DNA from: Streptacidiphilus melanogenes
Lineage (GTDB): Bacteria > Actinomycetota > Actinomycetes > Streptomycetales > Streptomycetaceae
Direction: 5' to 3'
Assembly: GCF_000787835.1 (NCBI RefSeq)
Contig: NZ_BBPP01000009.1
Location: 103,497 to 150,681, forward strand
DNA: 47,185 nucleotides
The notes under the pieces are model-generated. The model did not search any database. It saw only the letters and a program-made list of their open reading frames with translations, and was not told the origin of the DNA. The position numbers and the translations under genes were made by a program. This document shows positions 15,926 through 24,535 of this stretch, one piece after another. How positions within the stretch are numbered: the stretch's first letter is position 1; the number at the start of each line of letters is the position of its first letter.

Positions 15926-15941
15926 TTGAACAATCGCTCAA
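15926..15941. promoter_or_regulatory. TetR-type operator ahead of the quinone oxidoreductase
   Basis: TTGAACAATCGCTCAA is a near-perfect palindrome (arms TTGA/TCAA) with the layout of TetR-family operators, 16 bases before the ATG at 15958. It resembles the site at the tetR promoter. Confidence 0.72.
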
Positions 15942-15957
15942 GAATGGAGCCTGCTCA

Positions 15958-16938
15958 ATGAAGGCCATCGTCATCTCCGCCTACGGCGCTCCCGAGGTGC
16001 TGCGCATCACCGATCTGCCCGACCCCGTGCCCACGCATGGCGAGGTGCTGATCCGGGTCAAGGCCTTCGGCCTCAACCACGCCGAGGCCTACATGCGCTC
16101 CGGCGCCTGGGGCGACGTCGCATCCGTGCCGGGGATCGAGTGCGCCGGAGTCATCGAGGCCGACCCTTCCGGTCAACTCGCCCCCGGGGCTCGGGTCGTG
16201 GCGATTCTCGGCGGCATGGGGCGCACCCGGAACGGCAGCTACGCCGAGCTGGTCACGGTACCGGCCACCAACGTGGCCGTCGTGAACTCACCCCTGGGAT
16301 GGGCCGAGTTGGCCGCCGTGCCGGAGGTCTACGCCACGGCGTGGTTGGGACTGTTCGGCAACCTCGGCCTGCGCCCCGGCGAGCGGGTCCTGGTGCGGGG
16401 AGCGACCTCGTCCCTCGGCCAGGCCGCGCTCAACCTCGCGGTCGACCACGGCGCGAGAGTGCTCGCCAGCACCCGCAATCCGGCGCACGCGCCACTGCTG
16501 AAGGCGCTCGGTGCCGAAGACGTCCTCATCGACGGCGGTCAGCTGGCCGCCCAGGTCAACGGCGGTGGCAGCGCAGTTGACGCAGTGTTCGATCTCGTCG
16601 GCAACAACGTGCTGCGCGACTCCCTCGCCGTGGTCCGCCCCCGCGGCCGGGTCTGCCAGCTCGGCTTCCTCGGTGGCTTCGAGCCGGTCCGTGACTTCGA
16701 CCCGATCGCCGATCTGCCCACCGGCGTACAGCTCAGCTTCTTCGGCAGCGCCTTCGTCGTGGGCAGCCCGGAGTTCCCCCTCAGCGACGTCCCGCTGGAT
16801 GCGATTCTCGACAAGGTCGCGTCGGGAGCCTTGCCGGCAGGGCCGGCACGGACCTTCCGCTTCGACGAGATCGTCGAAGCCCACCGCGCCATGGAGGCAG
16901 GCACGGCGCTGGGCAAGATGGTCGTCAGAGTCGACTGA
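15958..16938 (+). CDS. Quinone oxidoreductase-like medium-chain dehydrogenase
   Basis: A 326-aa NADPH-dependent enzyme of the medium-chain dehydrogenase superfamily, quinone-oxidoreductase branch. The N-terminal GroES-like domain (MKAIVISAYGAPEVLRITDLP, VKAFGLNHAEAYMRSG, PGIECAGVIE) lacks the zinc-binding cysteines. The cofactor domain contains VLVRGATSSLGQAALNLAVDHGA, a variant of the usual GAaGGvG nucleotide loop. The C-terminus (FDEIVEAHRAMEAGTALGKMVVRVD) is family-typical. It probably reduces quinones or alpha,beta-unsaturated carbonyls. Control by the adjacent TetR protein is indicated by matching operators. Confidence 0.93.
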   Translation: MKAIVISAYGAPEVLRITDLPDPVPTHGEVLIRVKAFGLNHAEAYMRSGAWGDVASVPGIECAGVIEADPSGQLAPGARVVAILGGMGRTRNGSYAELVTVPATNVAVVNSPLGWAELAAVPEVYATAWLGLFGNLGLRPGERVLVRGATSSLGQAALNLAVDHGARVLASTRNPAHAPLLKALGAEDVLIDGGQLAAQVNGGGSAVDAVFDLVGNNVLRDSLAVVRPRGRVCQLGFLGGFEPVRDFDPIADLPTGVQLSFFGSAFVVGSPEFPLSDVPLDAILDKVASGALPAGPARTFRFDEIVEAHRAMEAGTALGKMVVRVD

Positions 16939-17009
16939 CAGCGGGAGCGGGATCCGGCCGGACCGGCGCGGTGTCGGTTAGGGTGGACGCAGCACGTTGC
17001 GCGCTGAGC

Positions 17010-17066
17010 GGCGGTGGGGCCCGCCGTATCCGAACCGCGGCCCTGGCCGCCAACGGTCCCTACTTG
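17010..17066 (+). promoter_or_regulatory. Candidate fluoride (crcB-type) riboswitch
   Basis: The leader of the crcB operon can be folded as in the Thermotoga fluoride aptamer. GGCG (17010-17013) pairs with CGCC (17022-17025). GGGGCC (17016-17021) pairs with GGTCCC (17055-17060). GCGGC/GCCGC (17037-17050) forms the inner hairpin, preceded by GAACC. The trailing CCTACTTG matches the aptamer 3' end. The conserved GAUG and UGAUG positions are altered (GGTG, CAACG), so this is either a divergent member or a decayed one. Confidence 0.62.
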
Positions 17067-17120
17067 TGACAGCTGCATCCTGCCGTGTCGGGGTGCCCGC
17101 GAGTAGGAGAGGTGCCCCCC

Positions 17121-17600
17121 GTGGACGGACCCGTACCCGAGACCGCGGCCGAAGGTGTCGATCCCGACCTGGATCCCCTCGCGCTCCGTCACTCCTCCTT
17201 CTCCGGGCAGCTGCCCGTGGTGGCCGTCGTAGCGGTGGGCGGGGCGGTCGGCGCCTGCGCCCGCTACGGACTGGGCCTGGCCTGGCCGGTCGCGCCGGAC
17301 GCCTTCCCCTGGTCGACCCTGGTGATCAATACCTCGGGATGCGCGGTGATCGGCGTGTTCATGGTGCTGATCACCGAGGCCTGGACGGCGCACCGCCTGG
17401 TGCGTCCGTTCTTCGGCACCGGGGTGCTGGGCGGCTTCACCACGTTCTCCACCTACGCGGTCGACGTCCAGCGCCTGGTCGACGGCGGCCACACGGCGAC
17501 CGGCCTGGGGTACCTGGTCGGAACGCCGGTGTCAGCGATGCTGTCGGTGTGGGCCGCCGCCGCGGCGACCCGGTGGGCGATCGGGCGGAGGACGCGATGA
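17121..17600 (+). CDS. crcB: Fluoride efflux channel CrcB (first copy)
   Basis: A 159-aa Fluc/CrcB channel that exports fluoride across the cytoplasmic membrane. The four-helix core shows the family signatures [29 protein letters not shown] and the fluoride-binding [17 protein letters not shown]. There is a polar N-terminal extension of about 25 residues. The GTG at 17121 is chosen because GGAGAGGTG lies just upstream. It is the first gene of a crcB-DUF190-crcB operon with 4-nt overlaps. The two different CrcB subunits probably form a dual-topology heterodimer. Confidence 0.95.
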   Translation: MDGPVPETAAEGVDPDLDPLALRHSSFSGQLPVVAVVAVGGAVGACARYGLGLAWPVAPDAFPWSTLVINTSGCAVIGVFMVLITEAWTAHRLVRPFFGTGVLGGFTTFSTYAVDVQRLVDGGHTATGLGYLVGTPVSAMLSVWAAAAATRWAIGRRTR

Positions 17601-17959
17601 CGAGGCTGACGGGATCGGCGCTGCGGCTGACGGTGTTCATCGGCGAGGGGGACGTGTGGCACCACAAGCCGCTGTACAGCGAGATCGTCCACCGCGCGCA
17701 CGCCGCCGGGCTGGCCGGCGCGAGTGTCTTCCACGGCGTCGAGGGCTTCGGTGCCTCGTCCCGGGTGCACACCTCCCGGCTGCTCTCGCTCAGCGAGGAC
17801 CTGCCGGTGGCGATCATCATCGTGGACTCGGCCGAGCGCGTCCGGGCGTTCCTGCCCCAGCTGGACGAGCTGGTGAGCGAGGGCCTGGTGATCCTCGACG
17901 ACGTCGAGGTGATCCGCTACGTCGGCAGGGGCAGGTACGCCGAGGGAGCGACCGGATGA
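17597..17959 (+). CDS. DUF190 domain protein
   Basis: A 120-aa cytoplasmic protein of family DUF190, related to PII-like ferredoxin-fold proteins: [44 protein letters not shown], then [28 protein letters not shown] and VEVIRYVGR. It overlaps both neighbouring crcB genes by four bases (ATGA on each side), so is made together with the channel. DUF190 proteins often accompany crcB. A regulatory role on the channel is inferred by analogy with PII-type trimers. Confidence 0.93.
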   Translation: MTRLTGSALRLTVFIGEGDVWHHKPLYSEIVHRAHAAGLAGASVFHGVEGFGASSRVHTSRLLSLSEDLPVAIIIVDSAERVRAFLPQLDELVSEGLVILDDVEVIRYVGRGRYAEGATG

Positions 17960-18330
17960 ACTGGCTGATCGTGATCGCGGGAGCCCTGGTCGGGGCCCCG
18001 GCACGGTATCTGACGGATCGTGCCGTCCAGTCCCGGCACGACAGCGTCTTCCCGTGGGGCACCCTCGCCGTGAACGTCTGCGGCAGCCTCGTGCTGGGCC
18101 TGACTGCGGGAGCCGTTCACGCGGGGGCCGCGTCGACGCAGGTGCAGTTGCTGCTTGGCACCGGGTTCTGCGGGGCCCTGACCACGTACTCGACCTTCTC
18201 CTACGAGACGCTCCGCCTGGCCGAGACGGGCGCACGGTTCTTCGCCGTCGCCAACGTGGCCGGCAGCCTGGCGGCCGGCCTCGGGGCAGCCTTCCTGGGC
18301 AACGCTCTGGCCCGGGCGATGTGGCACTAG
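17956..18330 (+). CDS. crcB: Fluoride efflux channel CrcB (second copy)
   Basis: A 124-aa CrcB/Fluc subunit without the N-terminal extension of the first copy. Signatures are [33 protein letters not shown] and [17 protein letters not shown], the last providing the phenylalanine/threonine fluoride track. The ATG at 17956 overlaps the DUF190 stop by four bases. Together with the upstream copy it most likely forms a heterodimeric fluoride channel. Its 3' end faces the molbindin gene 17 bases away. Confidence 0.96.
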   Translation: MNWLIVIAGALVGAPARYLTDRAVQSRHDSVFPWGTLAVNVCGSLVLGLTAGAVHAGAASTQVQLLLGTGFCGALTTYSTFSYETLRLAETGARFFAVANVAGSLAAGLGAAFLGNALARAMWH

Positions 18331-18347
18331 CAGCAGGCTTCCGGGGG

Positions 18348-18767
18348 TCAGGCGGTGGCCAGCGCGACCTCGGTCGACTTGATCAGGGCGACCACCGAGG
18401 AGCCGGCGGCGAGGCCGAGTTCGGTGACGGCGTCCTTGGTGATGGCGGCGGTGAGTTCGCCGCCCTGGACGGAGACCTTGACGGTGGCCATGGCGTTGCC
18501 GGTGGCGACGTCGGTGACCGTGCCGGGGATCTGGTTGCGGATGCTCAGCCCGGACACGGAGCCGGTCGCCAGCGAGACCTCGGTGGACTTGACGACGGCG
18601 CGGACGGCGCTGCCCTCGTGCAGGCCCAGGTCCTTGACGGCGTCCACGGTGATCGCAGCCGTGATCTCCTGACCTCCGTCCAGTCGCGCCTTGACGGTCG
18701 CCATGGCCTCACCGGTGGTGACGGAGGTGACGGTGCCGGGGATCTGGTTGCGAATGCTCAACGTCAT
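18348..18767 (-). CDS. Molbindin: dual TOBE/Mop domain molybdate-binding protein
   Basis: A 139-aa protein built from two tandem Mop (TOBE) domains of about 68 residues, each beginning LSIRNQIPGTVT and ending with a LIKSTEV or VVKSTEV strand. Such ModG-like proteins assemble into small cages that store molybdate or tungstate in the cytoplasm. The ATG at 18767 is preceded by GCGAGG. The AT-rich TATTTAAAT a few bases upstream may be the -10 region. It is divergent from modA, with which it probably shares molybdate control, and convergent with the fluoride operon. Confidence 0.93.
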   Translation of the reverse strand: MTLSIRNQIPGTVTSVTTGEAMATVKARLDGGQEITAAITVDAVKDLGLHEGSAVRAVVKSTEVSLATGSVSGLSIRNQIPGTVTDVATGNAMATVKVSVQGGELTAAITKDAVTELGLAAGSSVVALIKSTEVALATA

Positions 18768-18944
18768 TACGGACGACCTCGCATTTAAATAGGGTCAGCT
18801 GCTTTTTCTGGATTCATCTCCCACTCTACCGACATTCTTTTCAGCAGGAGTCGGGAACAGCATTCGCGATGGAATGACGGAGTGTCCTCCTGCATTTCGG
18901 CACTGATTCCGGCGATCGCCTGGCAGGTGCAAGGCCTCCCCCAT

Positions 18945-18966
18945 GGCCCTCGCAGCTGCGAGGGCC
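18945..18966. repeat. 22-bp perfect palindrome
   Basis: A loop-less, perfectly self-complementary 22-mer centred on CAGCTG with GGCC at both ends. Lack of a loop favours a dimeric protein-binding site over an RNA hairpin. It lies 106 bases upstream of modA. Confidence 0.8.
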
Positions 18967-18988
18967 ACAGGTCATACGGCTGGGCTAG

Positions 18989-19018
18989 TGCCAGGCATGT
19001 CGGCCGTGGTGCCTGGCA
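18989..19018. promoter_or_regulatory. Paired TGCC-N-GGCA boxes upstream of modA
   Basis: TGCCAGGCA (18989-18997) and TGCCTGGCA (19010-19018) are each palindromic, and their centres are 21 bases (two helical turns) apart. A related GCCTGGCA lies at 18918-18925. The spacing is what a cooperative dimeric regulator would need. Confidence 0.65.
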
Positions 19019-19071
19019 TATCGCGTTCTACGGTGGTCGGACGCCCACGTGCCGACTGCCAGGGAGACCAT

Positions 19072-19902
19072 GTGAACCGCTCCACCCGCGCCTGCGTCGC
19101 TGCCGCTGCCGTCCTGGCGCTCGGCGCCTGTTCCTCCGGGGGCTCGAAGGAAACGACCGCGGCTTCGACCAGCTCGGCTTCGCCGTCCGTCAGCGGCACG
19201 GTGACGGTTTTCGCGGCAGCCTCGCTGCAGAACACCTTCACCCAGCTGGGCAAGATGTTCGAGGCCGCGCATCCCGGCACCCATGTCGTGTTCAATTTCG
19301 GCGGCAGCGACACCCTTGCGGCCAGCATCGTCAACGGGGCGCCGGCGGACGTGTTCGCCTCCGCCAGCCCCGCGACCATGAAGACCGTGACGGACAAGGG
19401 CGACGCGGCGGGCACTCCGGTCGTGTTCGCCAGCAACGAGCTGGAGATCGCCGTCGAGCCGGGCAACCCCGAGCACGTCACCACCCTGCAGAACCTGTCC
19501 AGCCCGTCGCTGAAGGTCGTGCTCTGCGCCAGGACCGTGCCCTGCGGCGCGGCGGCCCAGAAGGCTCTGGCCGCAGGCCATGTGACGGTCACCCCGGTCA
19601 GCTACGAGCAGGATGTCACCGCGGTCCTGACCAAGGTGGAGCTCAAGGAGGCCGACGCCGGGCTCGTCTACCAGACGGACGTCAAGGGCGCCGGGAACAA
19701 GGTCACCGGCGTCAACTTCCCCGAGGCCGCCTCGGCGATCAACGACTACCCCATCGCCACGCTCACCCACGCTCCCAACGCCGCCGGGGCCCAGCAGTTC
19801 GTCGCCCTCGTCGAGTCCCCCGAAGGCCAGAAGGTCCTCAGCGACGCCGGATTCAGGAAGCCCACGGCCGCGTCCTCCTCGCCGAGTCCTTCCGCGTCGT
19901 AG
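19072..19902 (+). CDS. modA: Molybdate ABC transporter substrate-binding lipoprotein ModA
   Basis: A 276-aa lipoprotein. The signal peptide ends in lipobox LGAC with lipidated C20. The mature periplasmic-binding fold carries the ModA signatures VTVFAAASLQNTFTQLGKMFEA, VVFNFGGSDTLAASIVNGAPADVFASAS, and DAGLVYQTDVKGAG near the C-terminus. It should capture molybdate or tungstate outside the membrane. The GTG at 19072 follows GGGAG. No modB or modC gene is adjacent, and a strong terminator follows, so the permease and ATPase must be elsewhere or the gene is an orphan. Context with a molbindin and molybdoenzymes supports the molybdate assignment. Confidence 0.93.
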   Translation: MNRSTRACVAAAAVLALGACSSGGSKETTAASTSSASPSVSGTVTVFAAASLQNTFTQLGKMFEAAHPGTHVVFNFGGSDTLAASIVNGAPADVFASASPATMKTVTDKGDAAGTPVVFASNELEIAVEPGNPEHVTTLQNLSSPSLKVVLCARTVPCGAAAQKALAAGHVTVTPVSYEQDVTAVLTKVELKEADAGLVYQTDVKGAGNKVTGVNFPEAASAINDYPIATLTHAPNAAGAQQFVALVESPEGQKVLSDAGFRKPTAASSSPSPSAS

Positions 19903-19912
19903 CCGTCCGTCG

Positions 19913-19948
19913 CGGAGCCCGGGAGCCGGAAGCTGCTCCCGGGCTCCG
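19913..19948 (+). terminator. Strong hairpin terminator after modA
   Basis: A perfect 14-bp stem (CGGAGCCCGGGAGC with its complement) around an 8-base loop starts 10 bases beyond the modA stop. No T-run follows. It separates modA from the nitrate reductase gene. Confidence 0.85.
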
Positions 19949-20044
19949 TCGTGCATGGGGACAGGAGTGGCCCTCACGGCCACGCTCCCTCACGACCGGT
20001 GCGCGTGGGTGTGCGGGCCGTGTAACGCAGGGCGCGCCCGAGGC

Positions 20045-20060
20045 GTGACGGCCCGGAAAC
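20045..20060 (+). promoter_or_regulatory. GlnR-type half-box upstream of nitrate reductase
   Basis: GTGAC-GGCCCG-GAAAC matches the actinomycete GlnR a/b site (GTnAC-n6-GAAAC) exactly. A further GTAAC lies at 20022-20026, 23 bases upstream (22 would be ideal). GlnR controls nitrate assimilation in streptomycetes and mycobacteria, which fits the gene 97 bases downstream. Confidence 0.68.
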
Positions 20061-20156
20061 CCGCTCTTCCTACGGTGATCGTCGTGGGTGCCTCCCACCG
20101 TCCGTCATGTTCCCGCGAGACGGGGTGACCGGCGTGATCGTGGGAGGGGAAGCCCG

Positions 20157-23100
20157 GTGGCGTTGCCGAAGTCGCAGGCCCAGGCTGTTCGGACGGTGTG
20201 CTCCTACTGCGGGGTCGGCTGCGGGATCGTGCTCGACACCGTGCGCGACCCGGCGACCGGCCTGCGGCGCGCCGTGAAGGCGTCCGGCGACAAGGCCCAC
20301 CCGACGAACGCGGGACGGCTGTGCACCAAGGGCGCCACCAGCGTGGACATGATGGCCGCCTCCGGTCGCGCCCACACCGCGCTCGTGCGCACCGAGCGCG
20401 GCGCCGAGGCCGTGGAGACCGACGTCGACGCCGCCGTCACCGCCGTGGCCCGACGACTGCGCGCGATCATGGACGAACACGGGCCGGACGCGCTGGCGTT
20501 CTACGTCTCCGGGCAGATGTCCCTGGAGGCCCAGTACCTCGCCAACAAGCTGGCCAAGGGATTCGTGCGCACCAACCAGATCGAGTCCAACTCCCGCCTG
20601 TGCATGGCCAGTGCGGGCTCGGGCTACAAGCTCTCCCTCGGCGCCGACGGGCCGCCCGGCTCCTACCGGGACTTCGACCGGGCGGACACGTTCCTCGTCA
20701 TCGGCGCCAACATGGCCGACTGCCACCCGATCCTGTTCCTGCGCATGATGGACCGGGTCAAAGCCGCCGGCGCCAAGCTCATCGTCGTCGACCCGCGCCG
20801 CAACGCAACCGCCGACAAGGCCGACCTCTTCCTCCAGATCAAGCCGGGCACCGACCTCGCCCTGCTCAACGGCCTGCTGCAGCTGCTGGTCGCGAACGGC
20901 CACACGGACGACGAGTTCATCGCCGAGTTCACCGACGGCTGGGACGGCATGCCCGCCTTCCTCGCCGACTACGCACCCACAAGAGTCGCGGAGATCACCG
21001 GCCTCGCCGAGGCCGACATCCGGCAGGCCGCGCAGTGGATCGGCGAGGCGGGCGAGTGGATGAGCTGCTGGACCATGGGCCTCAACCAGTCCACCCACGG
21101 CACCTGGAACACCAACGCCCTGGTCAACCTCCACCTGGCCACCGGCGCCGTCTGCCGCCCCGGCTCCGGGCCGTTCTCCCTGACCGGCCAGCCCAACGCC
21201 ATGGGCGGACGCGAGATGGGCTACATGGGACCGGGGCTGCCCGGCCAGCGGTCCGTGCTCGTCGACGACGACCGCGCCTTCGTCGAGAACCTGTGGAAAC
21301 TCCCTGCCGGAACGCTGCGCACCGAGGCGGGGCGCGGCACGGTGGAGATGTTCGAGCAGATGGCCGCCGGCGACATCAAGGCCTGCTGGATCATCTGCAC
21401 CAACCCCGTCGCCTCCGTCGCCAACCGCAAGACCGTCATCGCCGCATTGGAAACCGCCGAACTGGTCATCACCCAGGACGTGTTCGCCGACACCGAGACC
21501 AACGCCTACGCCGACGTCGTGCTGCCCGCCACCCTCTGGGCCGAGTCCGACGGCGTCATGGTCAACTCCGAACGCAACCTCACCCTCGTCCAGGGCATCG
21601 TCGACCCGCCCGGCCAGGCCCTGCCCGACTGGCAGCTGATCGCCCGCGTCGCCTGCGAGATGGGCTTCGCCGACGCCTTCGGCTACACCTCCTCCGAGGA
21701 GGTCTTCGAGGAACTGAGGCAGGCCTGGAATCCGACGACCGGCTGGGACCTGCGCGGCGTCAGCTACGAGCGCCTGCGCGGCACGCCCGTCCAGTGGCCC
21801 GCGCCGACGGCGGAGGGCCCGGACCGCAACCCGGTCCGGTACCTCAACGACGGCGTCAGCCAGACGCTGCTCGTGCGCGAGGACGGCAGCAGGCCCCGGC
21901 TGGCCTTCCCCACCGCGAGCGGCCGCGGGCAGTTCTTCGCCCGCCCGCATCTGCCCGCGGCGGAACTGCCGGACGACGACTACCCGTTCGTGCTCAACAC
22001 CGGACGCCTCCAGCACCAGTGGCACACCATGACCAAGACGGGGAAGATCAGCAAGCTCGCCAGGCTCAACCGGGGCCCCTTCGTCGAGATCCACCCCGAG
22101 GACGCCGCCCGTCTCGGCGTCGCCGACGGCGACCACCTGGAGATCGCCTCCCGCCGCGGCCGCGCCGTGCTTCCCGCCGTGGTCACCGACCGGGTCCGGC
22201 CCGGCGACTGCTTCGCACCGTTCCACTGGAACGACCTGTTCGGCGAGTACCTGAGTGTCAACGCAGTCACCAACGACGCCGTGGACCCCGTCTCCTTCCA
22301 GCCCGAGTTCAAGGTCTGCGCCGTCTCGCTCAAGCCGGTCCCCGCACCGTCCACGCCCACCGCGCCGTCGACCGCGCAGGCGACCGCACAGTCGGCCACG
22401 CCGACGCACCGGGCGGACCCGCTACCCGCCCCTCGCGGAAGCGAACAGGTCGCCGCACTGGCCGGCCTGCTGGGCGTCGCGGACCTCGCCCCACCGGCCT
22501 TCGCCCCCGCCGAGCGGCACTACCTGGCCGGATTCCTCACGGCACTGGAGTCCGCTCCCCCGCCGGGCACCCGGCTTCCCGTGCTGCCCGCCGACGCCCC
22601 GATCGCGCCCGAACGGGCAATGTGGGTCAACGGCCTGCTGGCCGGGACGTTCTCCCGAACAGCAGTCGACGCCCAGCCGTCCCCCGCCGCCCCGCCTGCG
22701 CCGACTGACGCAGTACTGCGTCCCCAGCCCGAGGTTCAGCCCGAGGTCGTCGTCCTGTGGGCCTCACAGACCGGAAACGCGGAGGAAGCCGCCGCGGCGA
22801 CGGCCGCCCGCCTGGCCGAAGCGGGCTGGACGCCGCGGCTGCTCAGCATGGACGACACCAACCCGCACGCCCTCTCACCCGACGTGCCGGTGCTTCTGGT
22901 CACCAGTACCTTCGGCGACGGAGAAGCGCCGGACAACGGATCCGCCTTCTGGGACTCCCTCACGACGAGCGGCCTGCCGGGAGCCGAACGGCTGCGATTC
23001 TCCGTCCTGGCTCTCGGCGACTCCACCTACGACGACTTCTGCGGCCACGGTCGGCGGCTGGACGAACGCCTGGGCGAGCTCGGGGCCACCCGGATCGCGC

Positions 23101-24409
23101 AGCGCGCCGACTGCGAACCCGACGACGACGAGTCGGCGCGTCACTGGATCGACCGGGTCCTCACCGCCTTGAGCCGACCCGCGGCCACCTCGTCCGGCAC
23201 CACCCCGACGGTGTCCCCGCAGCCCGGTCCGGCCGAGCCGGCTGCACCCGGGAGCTCGCCGGCGCCGACCGCCGGATCGGGCTACTCCAAGGACTCCCCG
23301 TTCGGTGCGCTGCTGGTCGGCAACCGGCTCCTCAGCCTGCCCGGATCCGCCAAGGAGGTACGGCAGTTCGCGTTCGCCACCCGCGGCGGGGCCTCGGCGA
23401 CCTCGCCTACGAGGCCGGCGACGCCCTCGGCGTGCGTCCCGCCAACAGCCCCGATCTCGTCGCCGAATGGCTGGCCGTCACCGGGCTGGACCCGGAGGAG
23501 GCCGTGACCGTCCCCGACGCGGGAGAGCTACCCCTCGCCGAGGCGCTGCGCACCCGGCTCGAGATCGCCAAGATCACCCCGGACCTGCTGCGTTTCGTCG
23601 CCGAACGCGCAGGCGACCGCGAACTGCGACAACTGCTGCGTCCTGACAACAAGGACGCCCTCGCCAGGTGGAGTTGGGGCCTCCAGGCGGTGGACCTGGT
23701 GGGCGCGTTCCCCGTCCGGGCCCGGGCGACGGAATGGGCCGGGGTCCTGAGGCGCCTCCAGCCCCGGCTGTACTCGATCTCCTCCAGCCCCTTGGCGCAC
23801 CCCGACGAGGTACGCCTGACCGTCTCCGTCGTCCGCTACGCGAACGACCTCGGGCGCAGCCGAAAAGGCGTCTGCTCCGCCTTCCTGGCCGACAACGCCG
23901 ACGACGGACCGATCCCCGTCTTCGTCCAGCGCTCACCCCACTTCCGACCGCCCGCCGATCCCGCCACCCCCATGATCATGCTCGGTCCGGGCACGGGAGT
24001 CGCGCCGTTCGTGGGCTTCCTGGAGGACCGTCAGGCCCGCGGCCACACCGGACCGAACTGGCTCTTCTTCGGCGAGCAGCGCGAGGCGACCGACTTCTAC
24101 TACCGCGAGGAGATCGCCGCCTTCCAGGCCTCCGGCCACCTCGACCGCCTCGACCTCGCCTTCTCCCGGGACCAGCGCAACAAGATCTACGTCCAGGACC
24201 GGATGCGGGAACACGGCCCGCGCCTGTGGGACTGGCTGCGAAGCGGCGCCCACTTCTACGTCTGCGGCGACGCCGGCCGGATGGCCAAGGACGTCGACGC
24301 GGCCCTGCGCGAGATCCTCACCACCCACGGCGGCCTCGCCGAGGACGAGGCCGCCGCGTATCTCAAGCAACTCGTCGCCGAAAAGCGCTACGTCCGGGAC
24401 GTGTACTGA
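20157..24409 (+). CDS. Nitrate reductase / flavodoxin / sulfite-reductase-type flavoprotein fusion, interrupted by a frameshift
   Basis: An assimilatory nitrate reductase fused to its own NADPH electron-donor module, about 1,417 aa if one base is restored. Residues 15-56 carry the 4Fe-4S cysteines (CSYCGVGC, GRLCTKG). The NarB/NasA molybdopterin domains follow, including the molybdenum-ligand cysteine in SRLCMASAGSGYK, to about residue 725. Then come a short helical module, a flavodoxin domain (VVVLWASQTGNAEEAA), a Pro/Thr-rich linker, and FAD and NADP domains (RLYSISSSP, GPGTGVAPFVGFLEDR, FYVCGDAGRMAKDVDAAL). The frame breaks at the GGGG run 23388-23391, after residue 1078. The first frame ends at 23507, and the second carries the rest. 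One missing G would explain it. GTG 20157 is chosen for its GGGAGGGGAAG site. Similar fusions are known in actinomycetes. Confidence 0.9.
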
Positions 24410-24535
24410 GGAACCACGCCGATCGGCGCGCGGGTCTGTTCGGTGAGGGCTCGCTGGCGATGCCACGCGGACGTAGTCTGGCAGCACGGGTGTGTCTCTC
24501 TCCCCCGCGACCGGCGGTACGTGGTCTGGATGTTC

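Larger units (their letters stand above)
18768..19071. promoter_or_regulatory. Divergent molbindin/modA control region
   Basis: The 304-base gap holds both promoters. It contains an AT-rich stretch near 18781-18840 (with the palindrome ATTTAAAT at 18783-18790), a 22-bp perfect palindrome at 18945-18966 and paired TGCC-N-GGCA boxes at 18989-18997 and 19010-19018, described separately. Confidence 0.6.

Noticed and set aside
19913-20156. Molybdenum-cofactor riboswitch ahead of the nitrate reductase
   Set aside because: Only the modA terminator and a GlnR-like site are present, and no multi-stem aptamer pattern was found.
23380-23400. Programmed -1 ribosomal frameshift in the nitrate reductase fusion
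   Set aside because: No X-XXY-YYZ slippery heptamer is in the right frame and no clear downstream structure was found. A one-base loss in the G-run is simpler.
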